Below, piece by piece: positions 27,043 through 36,614 of a DNA stretch of 64,000 bases. Source of the DNA: Chitinophagales bacterium (GTDB lineage: Bacteria > Bacteroidota > Bacteroidia > Chitinophagales > UBA10324). Under the pieces are notes generated by a model. It was given only the letters and a program-made list of their open reading frames with translations. It did no database searches and was not told the origin of the DNA. The position numbers were made by a program, and so were the translations under genes. The DNA lies in assembly GCA_013816805.1 (NCBI GenBank), contig JACDDS010000011.1, positions 1 through 64,000 on the forward strand. The letters are read 5' to 3'. Numbering within the stretch: position 1 is the stretch's first letter; every line of letters starts with the position of its first letter.

Positions 27043-27080
27043 ATAAAAAAAACCCTTCCCGATTTTGCAGGAAGGGTCTT
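27043..27080 (-). terminator. Rho-independent terminator of the efflux operon
   Basis: Read on the minus strand, a 8-bp stem (27070-27077 with 27052-27059) is followed by a run of eight T. It lies about 20 bp after the RND gene stop. Confidence 0.88.
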
Positions 27081-27096
27081 CAGACATTAAAATTCC

Positions 27097-30000
27097 CTAA
27101 ATTAATATTTCAACATTCTCTGGCTCTTCCACTTTTTTGGCCGGGCGAATGCCAAAGGTGCGACCTCTCCAGCGGCTTAGTTTTACTTTTAAAGAATAGG
27201 CGATCAGGTACATGCATGGCACCAGGATGAGGGTAAGAAAAGTGGCAAAGGATAATCCGAAAATAATAGTCCAGGAAAGAGGTCCCCAAAATGCGACATT
27301 ATCTCCGCCAAAATAAATGTGCGGTTGTAAATGGGTAAACAATGAAACAAAATCAATATTAAATCCTACCGCAAGAGGAACAAGCGCCAGCATGGTTGCA
27401 CTAGCCGTGAGAATAACCGGCGTCATGCGCGTTTTTCCCGCCTGAATGATTGCATCGCGGGTTTTTAAGCCACGCGCTTTTAACTCGTCGGCAAATTCGA
27501 CCAGCAAGATTCCATTGCGCACTGCAATACCTGCAAGGCCAACAATTCCTATACCTGTCATAACAATAGAAATTTTCATCTTAAAGATTGCAAAACCAAG
27601 CAATACGCCGATAATGCTGAACAATATTTCTGAAAGGATGATCAATGGTTTTGAGAAAGAATTAAACTGGGTGACCAGAATAAGAAAGATCAGGCATAGC
27701 GAAATCATCATTGCAGTCATTAAAAAGTTCTGTGATTCATCCTGTTCTTCCTGCTGACCTGTTTGAGAAATCATAAGACCTTCCGGTATTTTAAAGTCTT
27801 TAACTGCATTACCTATATTCTGATTTACCTCGGTTGGTGTATAGCCATTCAGCACATTCGATGAAAGCGTAATCACCCGCTTTAGATTTTTCCGGGTTAC
27901 AGCACCCAGTGAATTGTTATAAGAAATGCTTGCAATGGAGGAGAGCGGAATTTGCCTGATCTGGCCATTATTCTGATTTCGGAATGTAATCTTCAGGTTT
28001 GACAATGCATCCAGGTCTTTACGCTGGCTCGGATCATATCGGACCATGATGGGATATTCGTCCTCTAATTCACGATACTTGGATGCTTCATTTCCGTACA
28101 CTGCAGTCCTGATTTCTGATCCCACCTGTCCGGTAGAAATGTTTTCGCGCCTCATCCGCTCGCGGTCAAGGCTGATGGCGATTTCAGGATTGCTTACTTC
28201 TGCATCACTTTTTAATGCCTCTACACCTGGTATTTGCACAGAATCAAGATAATGACGTAAACCAATAGAAGTAGCAATTAACTGGTTATAGTCATCACCG
28301 GTTATTTCTATATTGATAGGCTTTCCTGTAGGGGGACCGCCTTGTTCCTGGTCAACAGAAATTTCTACACCCGGCAAATTTTTCACTGATGAGCGGATTT
28401 TATCCATATAGTCACGAGTTGACTGGCCGTTCCGGTATTTATATTCCTTGAAAGCCACGGTTACTTTTCCTTTATTAGGAGCCGGATTACCACCCCCAAA
28501 CTGATTGTCATCAGCTCCAATGGCTACATTACCAATCACAGCATCCACAATAGGATTGTTTTTACCAACAATATCAAATACTTTTTTCTCGAGAGTTTTG
28601 GTAACAGAATCGGTTACTCTTACGTCAGTTCCCACGGGTAATTTAGCGTAGACATAAATAAAATTCGGATCGCTGGTCGGGAAAAACTCTATCGGCGGTT
28701 GCCGCAATCCGATCATCACAAAAGAAAAAATGAAGAGCAGGACCGTCCCTAAAAGCATCATCCATGGACGCATAATTCTATACCTTCTTCCAAAAATTTT
28801 AAAATGAATCATTCCCAGTGCCCAGGTAATTACTCTCGCATAACCATGCTGCATTCTGGGAATAAATCCTTGCTGAAAACGTGCAATTAGACCAGTAAGC
28901 ACGTATTTATTCAAGTAAACAAGTGCTAACAAAAAGAGGGTAAAATTTCCTAACCCCGGACTTTTGAATAAATAGAAAATGATGGCCAGAAAAACAAAGG
29001 CTCCGGAGGTGATATACAAAGTCCGGTTTGATTTTTTACGGACACCATTTTCGTGACCCGGTTCTTCCTTTATTTTCATGAAAGTAACTGCGAATACTGG
29101 ATTAATGATATAGGCAACAACTAAAGATGCAAGCAAGGTAAGAATCAGGGTTATCGGAAGATAAAACATAAATTTCCCCACAATGCCTGGCCAGAATGCA
29201 AGCGGCACGAAGGGAGAAAGTGTAGTAAGAGTTCCTGCAAGCACAGGAGCGAAAACTTCACCAGCTGCATACTTTGCTGCAAGTGAAACCGGTAATTTCG
29301 TTTGATTGAGAATACGCCAGGTATTTTCAATTACCACAATGGCATCGTCCACTACTATTCCCAAGGCGAATAAAAGGGAAAATAGCACAATCATATTCAG
29401 ATTAAACCCGATTGTTGGCATTACAAGAAAAGCGAGAAATATAGAAAGAGGCACAGACAAGCCGACAAATATTGCATTGGTAGGTCCCATGAAAAACATC
29501 AGGATCAGGGTAACAAGCACAAACCCAATAATAATTGAATTCAGAAGGTCCGTAAGTGTATTCCGGGTTTGTGTCGACTGATCTCCGGTAACAGAAATTT
29601 TTAGCTGCTGTGGAAATTGTGTTTCCTGCATGTCCTTAACAATATCACGAACTTTATCGGAGGTCTGAATGAGATTCTGACCCGATCGTTTGATTACGTT
29701 CAGCGTTATTACATTTTTTTCGTCGAGTCGTGCATACGATTCTTTTTCCTTATAGCCATCGGTTACGGTTGCAATATCTCTTAGATATATCGGATCACCT
29801 GAACCTGTTTGAATAATAAGATTCCGGATCTGATCCATGTCAGTGAATTCCCCATCTACTTTCAGACTTCTCTTCATACCGGACATGGGTATTTGACCGC
29901 CAGAGACTATCACATTTTCATAAGCAATAGCATCTTCCACATCCCGGGTAGTCACTTGGGCTATTTCCATTTTGTACATATCGAGGTCTACCTGTATTTC

Positions 30001-30570
30001 ACGCTCAGGGGCCCCCACTATATCTACACGGGTAACTGCAGGTAATTCTTCAATACGGTCTTTAAGATCATCCGAATATTTTTTCAGCTTGGATAATTCA
30101 ATATCACCACTCAGATTTATATTTTCCATTGGAAATTCGGAGAAATTAATGTCAATAACCTGCGGATCTCCGTATGTGGACAGATCGGTAGGTAAATTTC
30201 TCTTTGATTTATCGACGGCATCCTTCACCTTTTGCTTGGCATCTGCCACCACTACGCCTGTATTAAATTCAACAACAATTGTCGCGAAATCCTGAACGGA
30301 ATTACTGGTTATTTTTTTGATGCCTGAGATGGACTTAATTTCTTTTTCAATATGCCGCGTAACCAAATTCTCCATATCTGTAGGAGATGTGCCGGGGTAA
30401 TAGGTTGATACGAATATGGTTGGAATTACTATATCAGGAAACTGTTCTTTGGGTAAGGAATTATAAGTTGCAATACCAAGTATCATCACAATCACAGTGA
30501 AAATGAAAATACTGGTCTTGTTATTTATTGCCCAGCTGGTAGGTTTAAATTCCTTAGGAGTGTGTTTCAT
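27097..30570 (-). CDS. RND efflux transporter, HAE1/AcrB family
   Basis: A 1157-residue inner-membrane proton-driven pump. It has the N-terminal membrane helix (about 18-36), the large periplasmic porter loop, and the helix-4 motif GIVVDDAIVVIENT (404-417) with the paired Asp408-Asp409 of the proton relay. An extra hydrophobic section follows (about 520-560), then the second porter loop and the last membrane helices. It is about 100 residues longer than AcrB, mostly from the central insertion and C-terminal tail. It ends the tetR-tolC-MFP-RND operon. Substrates are unknown; drugs or hydrophobic compounds are likely. Confidence 0.94.
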   Translation of the reverse strand: MKHTPKEFKPTSWAINNKTSIFIFTVIVMILGIATYNSLPKEQFPDIVIPTIFVSTYYPGTSPTDMENLVTRHIEKEIKSISGIKKITSNSVQDFATIVVEFNTGVVVADAKQKVKDAVDKSKRNLPTDLSTYGDPQVIDINFSEFPMENINLSGDIELSKLKKYSDDLKDRIEELPAVTRVDIVGAPEREIQVDLDMYKMEIAQVTTRDVEDAIAYENVIVSGGQIPMSGMKRSLKVDGEFTDMDQIRNLIIQTGSGDPIYLRDIATVTDGYKEKESYARLDEKNVITLNVIKRSGQNLIQTSDKVRDIVKDMQETQFPQQLKISVTGDQSTQTRNTLTDLLNSIIIGFVLVTLILMFFMGPTNAIFVGLSVPLSIFLAFLVMPTIGFNLNMIVLFSLLFALGIVVDDAIVVIENTWRILNQTKLPVSLAAKYAAGEVFAPVLAGTLTTLSPFVPLAFWPGIVGKFMFYLPITLILTLLASLVVAYIINPVFAVTFMKIKEEPGHENGVRKKSNRTLYITSGAFVFLAIIFYLFKSPGLGNFTLFLLALVYLNKYVLTGLIARFQQGFIPRMQHGYARVITWALGMIHFKIFGRRYRIMRPWMMLLGTVLLFIFSFVMIGLRQPPIEFFPTSDPNFIYVYAKLPVGTDVRVTDSVTKTLEKKVFDIVGKNNPIVDAVIGNVAIGADDNQFGGGNPAPNKGKVTVAFKEYKYRNGQSTRDYMDKIRSSVKNLPGVEISVDQEQGGPPTGKPINIEITGDDYNQLIATSIGLRHYLDSVQIPGVEALKSDAEVSNPEIAISLDRERMRRENISTGQVGSEIRTAVYGNEASKYRELEDEYPIMVRYDPSQRKDLDALSNLKITFRNQNNGQIRQIPLSSIASISYNNSLGAVTRKNLKRVITLSSNVLNGYTPTEVNQNIGNAVKDFKIPEGLMISQTGQQEEQDESQNFLMTAMMISLCLIFLILVTQFNSFSKPLIILSEILFSIIGVLLGFAIFKMKISIVMTGIGIVGLAGIAVRNGILLVEFADELKARGLKTRDAIIQAGKTRMTPVILTASATMLALVPLAVGFNIDFVSLFTHLQPHIYFGGDNVAFWGPLSWTIIFGLSFATFLTLILVPCMYLIAYSLKVKLSRWRGRTFGIRPAKKVEEPENVEILI

Positions 30571-30720
30571 ATAAATCTATTTTTTCAATGATTGTTGACT
30601 GCATAGATTTTATTACGCAACAGATCATTGCTTTGTTAACAGGAATAGTTTAAAGGATGACTTTGCCATATCTTTTAAACTTATTTAGGTTCTGTTCATT
30701 TTTCACAGCATCATCTTCTT

Positions 30721-31881
30721 TTATTGTTTCATAGTATTTGCTGCTGTTGCCAAATTATCCAGCGCAATCAACTGTCCGTTATTCAGATCCTGGTAGCCGA
30801 CCGTTATTAACTGGTCACCTGCTTTTAAACCGGATACTATTTCGATGCGATCGCCATAAGACATGCCTGGTGTTATTATTTGCTTGATGGCTACAGTCTT
30901 TCCATCCTGGTTAGAGGCTATAAAAACAAACTTTCCTTCTTCCGAATTTTGAACGGTATTTATAGGAATAGCTATAGAATTATTTTTTGAATAGTCTCCG
31001 ATTTTTGCTATTACAATCATGTTTGGGCGGAATAGCTCTTTCTCTTCGGTTCCAAGGCGTGCTTCGATCTGGAACGATCGTGAGTTTGGATCAATTACCT
31101 GGCTTACGGCAGTAATTTTTTTAGTGATTTGCTTACCTGCATCCTTTAAGGTGATGGTAACCTGATCGCCCACTTTAATTATTCCGGCATACCTTTCTGC
31201 CACATCTGCAATTACTTTTAATTTAGACAAATTAACTACGCGAAAAGATGGCCGGCCCGGCGTAGCCATTTCACCAAGCTTTGCCATCACTTCATCAACG
31301 GTTCCATCAATAGGCGATTTAATTTTAGTCATCTCCATTTGCTGCTGCAGCACATTCAGATTTTTATCTATAGCTTCCTTCTGATTTTTTGCCGTCAGGT
31401 ACTGCACTTCCGTTCCTATTTGCTGATCCCATAATGATTTTTGTTTTTCATATAATGTGTTTGCAAGTGTAAGGCTGTTTTTAGTTACCTCAATATTTGC
31501 CTGCAGGGTAGCCGCATCCGTAATGGCAAGCACTTGTCCTTTCCTAACACGGTTTCCTGCCTGTACAAAAATATTTGTTATCACACCTCCTATCTGAGGT
31601 GTTACACCTACATTTTCATCTGCATCAACCTTTCCCTGCACTTCCAAAAAATGCTGAAATACACCGGGCTGAAGTGTCTCTATAGCTACCAGCTTAGGCT
31701 TCTGCCTGGATCCGGAGGTATCATTAGCAGCAATTTGTGCCTGCAATGTTGTTATCTCCCCGGAGATTTGCAGCTGTTGTTTTTTTAATTCTGCAAGACG
31801 TGCCTGTGGGTCCTGTGTATTTGCCTGCTGACAGGAAACCAGCCATATTACACAGCCAGCGAGTAATAAAAACTTTTTCAT
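30721..31881 (-). CDS. RND periplasmic adaptor (membrane fusion protein), lipoprotein
   Basis: This subunit bridges the RND pump and the TolC channel. The ATG at 31881 is chosen because it gives a lipoprotein signal with lipobox WLVSC (Cys17); the open frame extends 10 codons upstream. A coiled coil begins right after it (RLAELKKQQLQISGEITTLQAQ). The biotinyl-lipoyl halves (VGVTPQIGGVITNIFVQAGNRVRKGQVL and IKSPIDGTV) flank an alpha hairpin, followed by beta-barrel and membrane-proximal domains. It lies 38 bp after the tolC-like gene. Confidence 0.92.
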   Translation of the reverse strand: MKKFLLLAGCVIWLVSCQQANTQDPQARLAELKKQQLQISGEITTLQAQIAANDTSGSRQKPKLVAIETLQPGVFQHFLEVQGKVDADENVGVTPQIGGVITNIFVQAGNRVRKGQVLAITDAATLQANIEVTKNSLTLANTLYEKQKSLWDQQIGTEVQYLTAKNQKEAIDKNLNVLQQQMEMTKIKSPIDGTVDEVMAKLGEMATPGRPSFRVVNLSKLKVIADVAERYAGIIKVGDQVTITLKDAGKQITKKITAVSQVIDPNSRSFQIEARLGTEEKELFRPNMIVIAKIGDYSKNNSIAIPINTVQNSEEGKFVFIASNQDGKTVAIKQIITPGMSYGDRIEIVSGLKAGDQLITVGYQDLNNGQLIALDNLATAANTMKQ

Positions 31882-31919
31882 GCTATACAATTTTACAAGT
31901 GATGAGGTCATCTTATTAA

Positions 31920-33272
31920 TTATTTTTTATAAAGTGTTCCGAGCGATTTCTGTAAATCAATTCTTGCAACCCAGGCATCGTAAAGGGCATTCAAATAATT
32001 GACCTGAGCTTCCCTGAGTGATGATTCTCCATTGGTCACTTCAAGGGAGCTGCCAACACCCTGATCAAATTTTTTTCTGGAAATATCCACTACTTCCTTT
32101 GCAAGATCCAGATTGGTTCGCTGAGTATTTAAGGAAGAAATAGCGTTTTGCAAAGAAGTCTTAGCACTGGCTACCTGCAGAGATACGGCATTCTTAAAAT
32201 CTTCAATATCATTATTGGTTTTTTCAACACTTAATTTTGCCTGCTGAAGCTGACGTGCTTTCTGGAGTCCGTCAAAAATAGGAAGTGATAATTTGAATCC
32301 TGCTATGCCTGTTGGATACCAGGCTTCATTGTTAAAAAAGTTTAGCTTTTCGCGTTGTGCCTGGTAGCTTAAACTGGCAAATCCATACAGGGTGGGCAAA
32401 TACTCAAGCTTATACTGCTTTACATTCATTTCGGAAAGAGCAAGACCGGTTAACAATTGCTGGTATTCGATCCGGTTATTCAAATCCGATGTTCCTGCAT
32501 TCTGCAGCACGGATTGAAAATCATCTTCACGGATAGAATCGGTAAGCAGAAGCCCGTCGTTACCATTCATACCCATATTATATTTAAGCAAATAATAACT
32601 CAAAGCAATTGAATTCCTCACGTTATCACGCTCTGTTAATAGATTATTATAACTGACAGAAATACGGTCTACGTCCAATTTTTCTACGAAGCCGGCTTCG
32701 AACTGAGCCTTCGTATCATGAAATATCTTTTGCAGACGATCAATATTGGCATCCAGTTGTTTCACACGCTCTACATTAATTAAAGTGGACAGGTATGCCT
32801 TCATAACGGTATTTACCACATCTATCTCGGAACCCGTTACGGCAAGCTGCGCCTGATCTGCCAGCGCACGGCTGGCTTTTAATCCCAGGAAATACCTTCC
32901 ATCAAATATCAGCTGTGATGCCTGAGCACCCGCAGTAACGTTGTATTGTGTTCCAAACTTTACAGGGATGAAGGTACCTGCCTCACCGCCAAAGAATTCC
33001 CCTGGAATAAGGGAGGTGGGCAGCTTCAGGAAATCCGTAAACTCCAGGCTGCCATTTATTTGTGGCAAAGAGAGCCCGGTATATTCCTGTGTCTTCCGCT
33101 TAGCGATCTCAGCATCAAGGCGGGTATTTTTTACATTATGCTGATGCTGCAAGGCATAGTCAACGCATTCCTGAACCGACATACGCAGGGTATCGGGCTT
33201 CAGGTCGGTGGCCTGCTGTGCATTCGCAATTCTAAAAATTACACTCAGTAAAAGCGTTATACAGGTTTTCAT
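31920..33272 (-). CDS. TolC-family outer-membrane efflux channel
   Basis: A 450-residue outer-membrane factor with a signal peptide ending near NAQ (residue 18). Its two OEP repeats of long alpha-helical hairpins are recognised by SVQECVDYALQHQHNVKNTRLD and, in the second half, FDQGVGSSLEVTNGESSLREAQVNYLNALYDAW. It forms the exit duct for the adaptor and pump encoded next. Its start overlaps the tetR stop by 4 bp, which indicates translational coupling. Confidence 0.93.
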   Translation of the reverse strand: MKTCITLLLSVIFRIANAQQATDLKPDTLRMSVQECVDYALQHQHNVKNTRLDAEIAKRKTQEYTGLSLPQINGSLEFTDFLKLPTSLIPGEFFGGEAGTFIPVKFGTQYNVTAGAQASQLIFDGRYFLGLKASRALADQAQLAVTGSEIDVVNTVMKAYLSTLINVERVKQLDANIDRLQKIFHDTKAQFEAGFVEKLDVDRISVSYNNLLTERDNVRNSIALSYYLLKYNMGMNGNDGLLLTDSIREDDFQSVLQNAGTSDLNNRIEYQQLLTGLALSEMNVKQYKLEYLPTLYGFASLSYQAQREKLNFFNNEAWYPTGIAGFKLSLPIFDGLQKARQLQQAKLSVEKTNNDIEDFKNAVSLQVASAKTSLQNAISSLNTQRTNLDLAKEVVDISRKKFDQGVGSSLEVTNGESSLREAQVNYLNALYDAWVARIDLQKSLGTLYKK

Positions 33273-33913
33273 GCCAATACTTTTAGTTTTTTTATCTTCT
33301 TCTTTGTCTTGTAATCATTCAATAATTTAAGGCCTTCGAGTGTAATTATTCCATATAGAAAATGTACCAGCAGCTCCAGCTCTACTTCCCGAAGGTTAAA
33401 ATTTGATGGTGGATATATTATTGGATTCATACCTAAAACCACTTCCTCTATTCGTAACCTTGCAAGAATCTTTACATTAATCTCTGATCTGTAATACCCC
33501 TGACGAATTCCTTTCCTTAAATTCTTTTCCACGCTTCCTTTCAAATGATCTTCCCTGAATTTTTGAAATTCACTCCATGCAGCAGGATGAAATTTCTGTA
33601 AATCGTAGATCAGGTTTGGATTCAACCGTGAAAGAACAGCGGCAAGAAACTCCATGGATTGCATAATTTCATCGATGGCATCTTTAGACTGATCAGAAAT
33701 TTGCTGCATTGTAAGCACATTCTGATCACAGTCGATATGACACAGAGTTTGTACAATTTCGTCTTTATCTTCAAAGAACTGGTAAATAGTCTTTTTGGAA
33801 ATAGAGAGGTGACGGGCAATATCATCCATGGTGATGCTGCGGATTCCATAGCTGAAAAATAACTCGGTTGCAGCCTGCAATATTCTCCCACGCATGTCAG
33901 TTCCATTATTCAT
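33269..33913 (-). CDS. TetR/AcrR-family transcriptional regulator of the efflux operon
   Basis: A 214-residue repressor with an N-terminal helix-turn-helix (about 25-50: SITMDDIARHLSISKKTIYQFFEDKDEIV) and an alpha-helical ligand-binding domain. As first gene of the operon and overlapping the tolC start by 4 bp, it is probably autoregulated and represses the pump until a ligand binds. The promoter and operator lie directly upstream at 33924-33963. Its C-terminal tail is unusually lysine-rich (KTKKKIKKLK). Confidence 0.93.
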   Translation of the reverse strand: MNNGTDMRGRILQAATELFFSYGIRSITMDDIARHLSISKKTIYQFFEDKDEIVQTLCHIDCDQNVLTMQQISDQSKDAIDEIMQSMEFLAAVLSRLNPNLIYDLQKFHPAAWSEFQKFREDHLKGSVEKNLRKGIRQGYYRSEINVKILARLRIEEVVLGMNPIIYPPSNFNLREVELELLVHFLYGIITLEGLKLLNDYKTKKKIKKLKVLA

Positions 33914-33923
33914 AAAGAGGGCG

Positions 33924-33954
33924 CAAAACTATGGAAACATTTTACATTTCCAAA
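33924..33954 (-). promoter_or_regulatory. Promoter of the tetR-efflux operon
   Basis: On the minus strand TTTG (33951-33954) and TAGTTTTG (33924-33931) are separated by exactly 19 bp, a full match to the Bacteroidota TTTG-N19-TAnnTTTG consensus. The predicted start of transcription is only a few bases from the tetR ATG at 33913. Confidence 0.75.
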
Positions 33955-33963
33955 GTTTCCAAA
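33932..33963. promoter_or_regulatory. Probable TetR operator
   Basis: The inverted repeat TGGAAA (33932-33937) with TTTCCA (33947-33952) fills the 19-bp spacer between the -33 and -7 boxes. A direct repeat TTTCCAAA occurs at 33947-33954 and 33956-33963. Binding here would block RNA polymerase. Confidence 0.65.
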
Positions 33964-34105
33964 CAAAATAAATTTTTCAGTTCTGGAAATTCGACAAACC
34001 ATGCAACGGTTCCGACGAATGACAGGAATATTTATTGCAGCATATTCACATAAAAAAATCCTGAGTGGAGAACCAAAGCAGTATTTAAGTCGTTAGACAG
34101 CGCGA

Positions 34106-35278
34106 CTAAAAAAGTTTTTCTACTATGGAATTCTTATTTAGCTGCAGGGTTTCTGCATTGACATTAGTTATTAAATTCACGCCCGGCTTTTTACCGGGCT
34201 CCAGCCGCCCCAGATTATTCCACCCAAAAAATTCAGCACCATTTAATGTTGCCCAGGATACCAGTTGTGGGGTTAATATACCAGGATTTACCTGTTGAAT
34301 GGTTTTCATCTCCTCAAATATAGAAAGCCCCTTGTTACTGGCGTAGCTGTCCGTTCCCAGGCAAATGCGTTCATTGTAAGTAATGAAATTTTGAAAATCC
34401 GGTAATGTATTTTCTATAAATAAGTTGGCATTCGGACAAAGGCACCAGTAGCAGTTTTTATGCTTGTTCATCACAAACTCTATATCCTCTTTAGAAGAGA
34501 ATGTATTATGAACCAATAAAATTCTTTTTTCTTCCGGAAAAATATTCAGGTGAGCCTGAACAGAGCTCGCAGCAATTCTATCCGCAATAAATTGAAAATT
34601 AAACTTCCTGTAAAAATCTAAAAAGCCACCAGTGCCTTTTGTATATAAATCATTTTCTTCTGCGGTCTCCTGATTGTGGTAACTGAAAATCGAAGTTTGG
34701 TTTTCCGGAAGCCGGAATATTTTCTTCATCAGTTCCAACGACATAGAATAAGGGGCATGGGGGGTGATAGATGCTTCTAAGGATAATTGTTTTGCTGAAT
34801 GAAAAACTGCTATTGATCTGTCCAAAAATTCGTCGGCTTTTTCAGGTAACAACCCCAAACATTCTACAAATGTGTGATACTCTATACGTCGTTTTGATTT
34901 TTGCAGGAAAGATGTAACAGCATTTGATATATCGCCTACGCCTACAATTCCGTTCTGTATCATTTCATCCTCTGCATCCTTAATTGCCTGCTGAACATTT
35001 TCTCCCGAATCGTCTCTTTTACTTAAAAATTCAATTATAAAATTAACCAGGCCAGTATGTTCTGTGATCTGTTCTTTTAAATAAGATAATTCTAAATGAC
35101 AATGCGCATTTATAAAACCCGGACAAATGATTCCCCTGTAAATTTGCAATTCTGCATTTTCAAAATTATTCCGATCACTGAGTGAAATGATTATGCCATC
35201 ATCATCAATTACTATCACTCCGTTTTTTAATGGAGCGGAAGAAACCGGTAAAATATAGTCGGCGGAAATTTTATGCAT
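34106..35278 (-). CDS. Metal-dependent amidohydrolase (deaminase-like)
   Basis: A 390-residue cytosolic TIM-barrel hydrolase of the amidohydrolase superfamily. The metal site is visible: His59 and His61 in NAHCHLE, His201 in YHNQET with Glu204, and Asp310 in LGTDSYASN; HAPYS (174-178) and His257 line the pocket. This set fits the S-adenosylhomocysteine/chlorohydrolase/aminodeoxyfutalosine deaminase branch. A role in the futalosine menaquinone pathway is possible but no other men or mqn gene is nearby. A short Cys-rich degenerate stretch lies upstream. Confidence 0.82.
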   Translation of the reverse strand: MHKISADYILPVSSAPLKNGVIVIDDDGIIISLSDRNNFENAELQIYRGIICPGFINAHCHLELSYLKEQITEHTGLVNFIIEFLSKRDDSGENVQQAIKDAEDEMIQNGIVGVGDISNAVTSFLQKSKRRIEYHTFVECLGLLPEKADEFLDRSIAVFHSAKQLSLEASITPHAPYSMSLELMKKIFRLPENQTSIFSYHNQETAEENDLYTKGTGGFLDFYRKFNFQFIADRIAASSVQAHLNIFPEEKRILLVHNTFSSKEDIEFVMNKHKNCYWCLCPNANLFIENTLPDFQNFITYNERICLGTDSYASNKGLSIFEEMKTIQQVNPGILTPQLVSWATLNGAEFFGWNNLGRLEPGKKPGVNLITNVNAETLQLNKNSIVEKLF

Positions 35279-35305
35279 AGCTGCCTGGACTCTTAAAATT
35301 GGAAC

Positions 35306-35510
35306 TTACTTACCATAAAAAAGAGGAATAAATTTTAGGAAATTATACGCATTCATTCCCCAAGATAATTCCAGCACTGACTGTACCTGAAAATGATCTT
35401 TGGCAGAAGTTATACTTCCATATAATTTCACCGCAAACTCCGGTGCATTTTTTAACCCATGTAAAGGACATCATGATATTTTTATTGCACTTGTTACATT
35501 TATCGTGAAG
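35306..35510 (-). other. Possible relic of a small zinc-ribbon gene
   Basis: The minus strand after the end of this spacer's neighbours reads CNKCNKN, VKKCTGVCGEIIWKYNFC, then after a frame change DHFQVQSVLELSWGMNAYNFLKF to a stop at 35306. The paired Cys pattern suggests a decayed zinc-ribbon protein. No intact start or frame is present, and chance cannot be excluded. Confidence 0.22.
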
Positions 35511-36602
35511 CTATTTATGGATTATATCATTGAAGGCGTGAATTAAAGAACTAAGCTGTGAAGCCACTGAATATTTTTCTACTACCGTTTTTCTTGCCTC
35601 CATACCCATTTGTGTCCTCATTTCAGGGTTTTCTATTAACCGGCTAATTGTGTCTACCCATTCATTTTGATCAGCTGCCAGAAAGCCGTTTTTACCATGC
35701 TGAATAATTTCACAATTAACACCTACGGGTGACATAACAGGTGGAATAGCCAAGGACATATAAAGCAACCCTTTTAATCCACATTTCCCCCGGGTCCATT
35801 CATTGTCAGGCAGTGGCATAATCCCAATATGATAACTGTTTAATTCCGCCATTTCAGTTTCCTCAGACCATGCCGTTCCCTGAATGTTTAATTCGCGGTC
35901 ACTGAAGTTTTCGTCCCCCATCACCTTGAAATGTATGCGGTTACCGTACCGTGCTTTTAATTCTTTAAGGGCTGGTATACACGTTTTAAAATGCTCAATC
36001 GTAGTAAGGCTTCCGCTCCATCCAATGCAAACAGGTTCATTATTTTTTCCCTCTAATGGTGAAGGTTGAAACATATCGGTGTCTACTGTGGTAGGAATAA
36101 TAATTACATGATCATTAAACCGTTTTGCATACGTTGCCAAGTAATAATTACCGGCAATTACCAAGTCTGCTAATTTGATATTACGTGACGTCTTTCTTTC
36201 ATCCTTTAGCCATGCAAATTTTCTATTGGCATTAGACGTTTCCGGAATCCAGATGGAATCATCAAAATCAAAAATTATTTTCGCACCAGATTTTTGAAAG
36301 AGGTTTTCAAAAAAGGTAGTGCCGGTTAAAAATGCTTCCCGCTGAATAAAGATAATATCATAATTATTTGCGCGAAGAATGTCTTTCAGACGCCTTGAAG
36401 CACCACTTAATAGGAGCCCTAATTTTTTTAAATAATTGCCGGATCTATAAAGACTGATATCCCCGGTTTCTGAAATAAATGTGGAATATTCATATTCAAA
36501 ACCCTTCTCACTTAAGTATGGAAAATAATGCTCCATGCGAAATCGCTGAGATGGCGACCGCCCGGGCCTGTGTGAGCCAATGAATAGAATCCTAATAGCC
36601 AA
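35511..36602 (-). CDS. Glycosyltransferase (GT4-like)
   Basis: A 363-residue GT-B fold glycosyltransferase. It begins IRILFIGSHRPGRSPSQRFRMEHY, has the linker segment PVCIGWSGSLTT that opens the nucleotide-sugar domain, and the donor-binding section GIMPLPDNEWTRGKCGLKGLLYMS and SPVGVNCEII. It adds a sugar to a lipid-linked glycan at the cytoplasmic face; donor and acceptor are unknown. It starts 12 bp after the next GT gene and ends the asnB-led operon. Confidence 0.87.
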   Translation of the reverse strand: MAIRILFIGSHRPGRSPSQRFRMEHYFPYLSEKGFEYEYSTFISETGDISLYRSGNYLKKLGLLLSGASRRLKDILRANNYDIIFIQREAFLTGTTFFENLFQKSGAKIIFDFDDSIWIPETSNANRKFAWLKDERKTSRNIKLADLVIAGNYYLATYAKRFNDHVIIIPTTVDTDMFQPSPLEGKNNEPVCIGWSGSLTTIEHFKTCIPALKELKARYGNRIHFKVMGDENFSDRELNIQGTAWSEETEMAELNSYHIGIMPLPDNEWTRGKCGLKGLLYMSLAIPPVMSPVGVNCEIIQHGKNGFLAADQNEWVDTISRLIENPEMRTQMGMEARKTVVEKYSVASQLSSLIHAFNDIIHK

Positions 36603-36614
36603 ATAATGGTCGCT

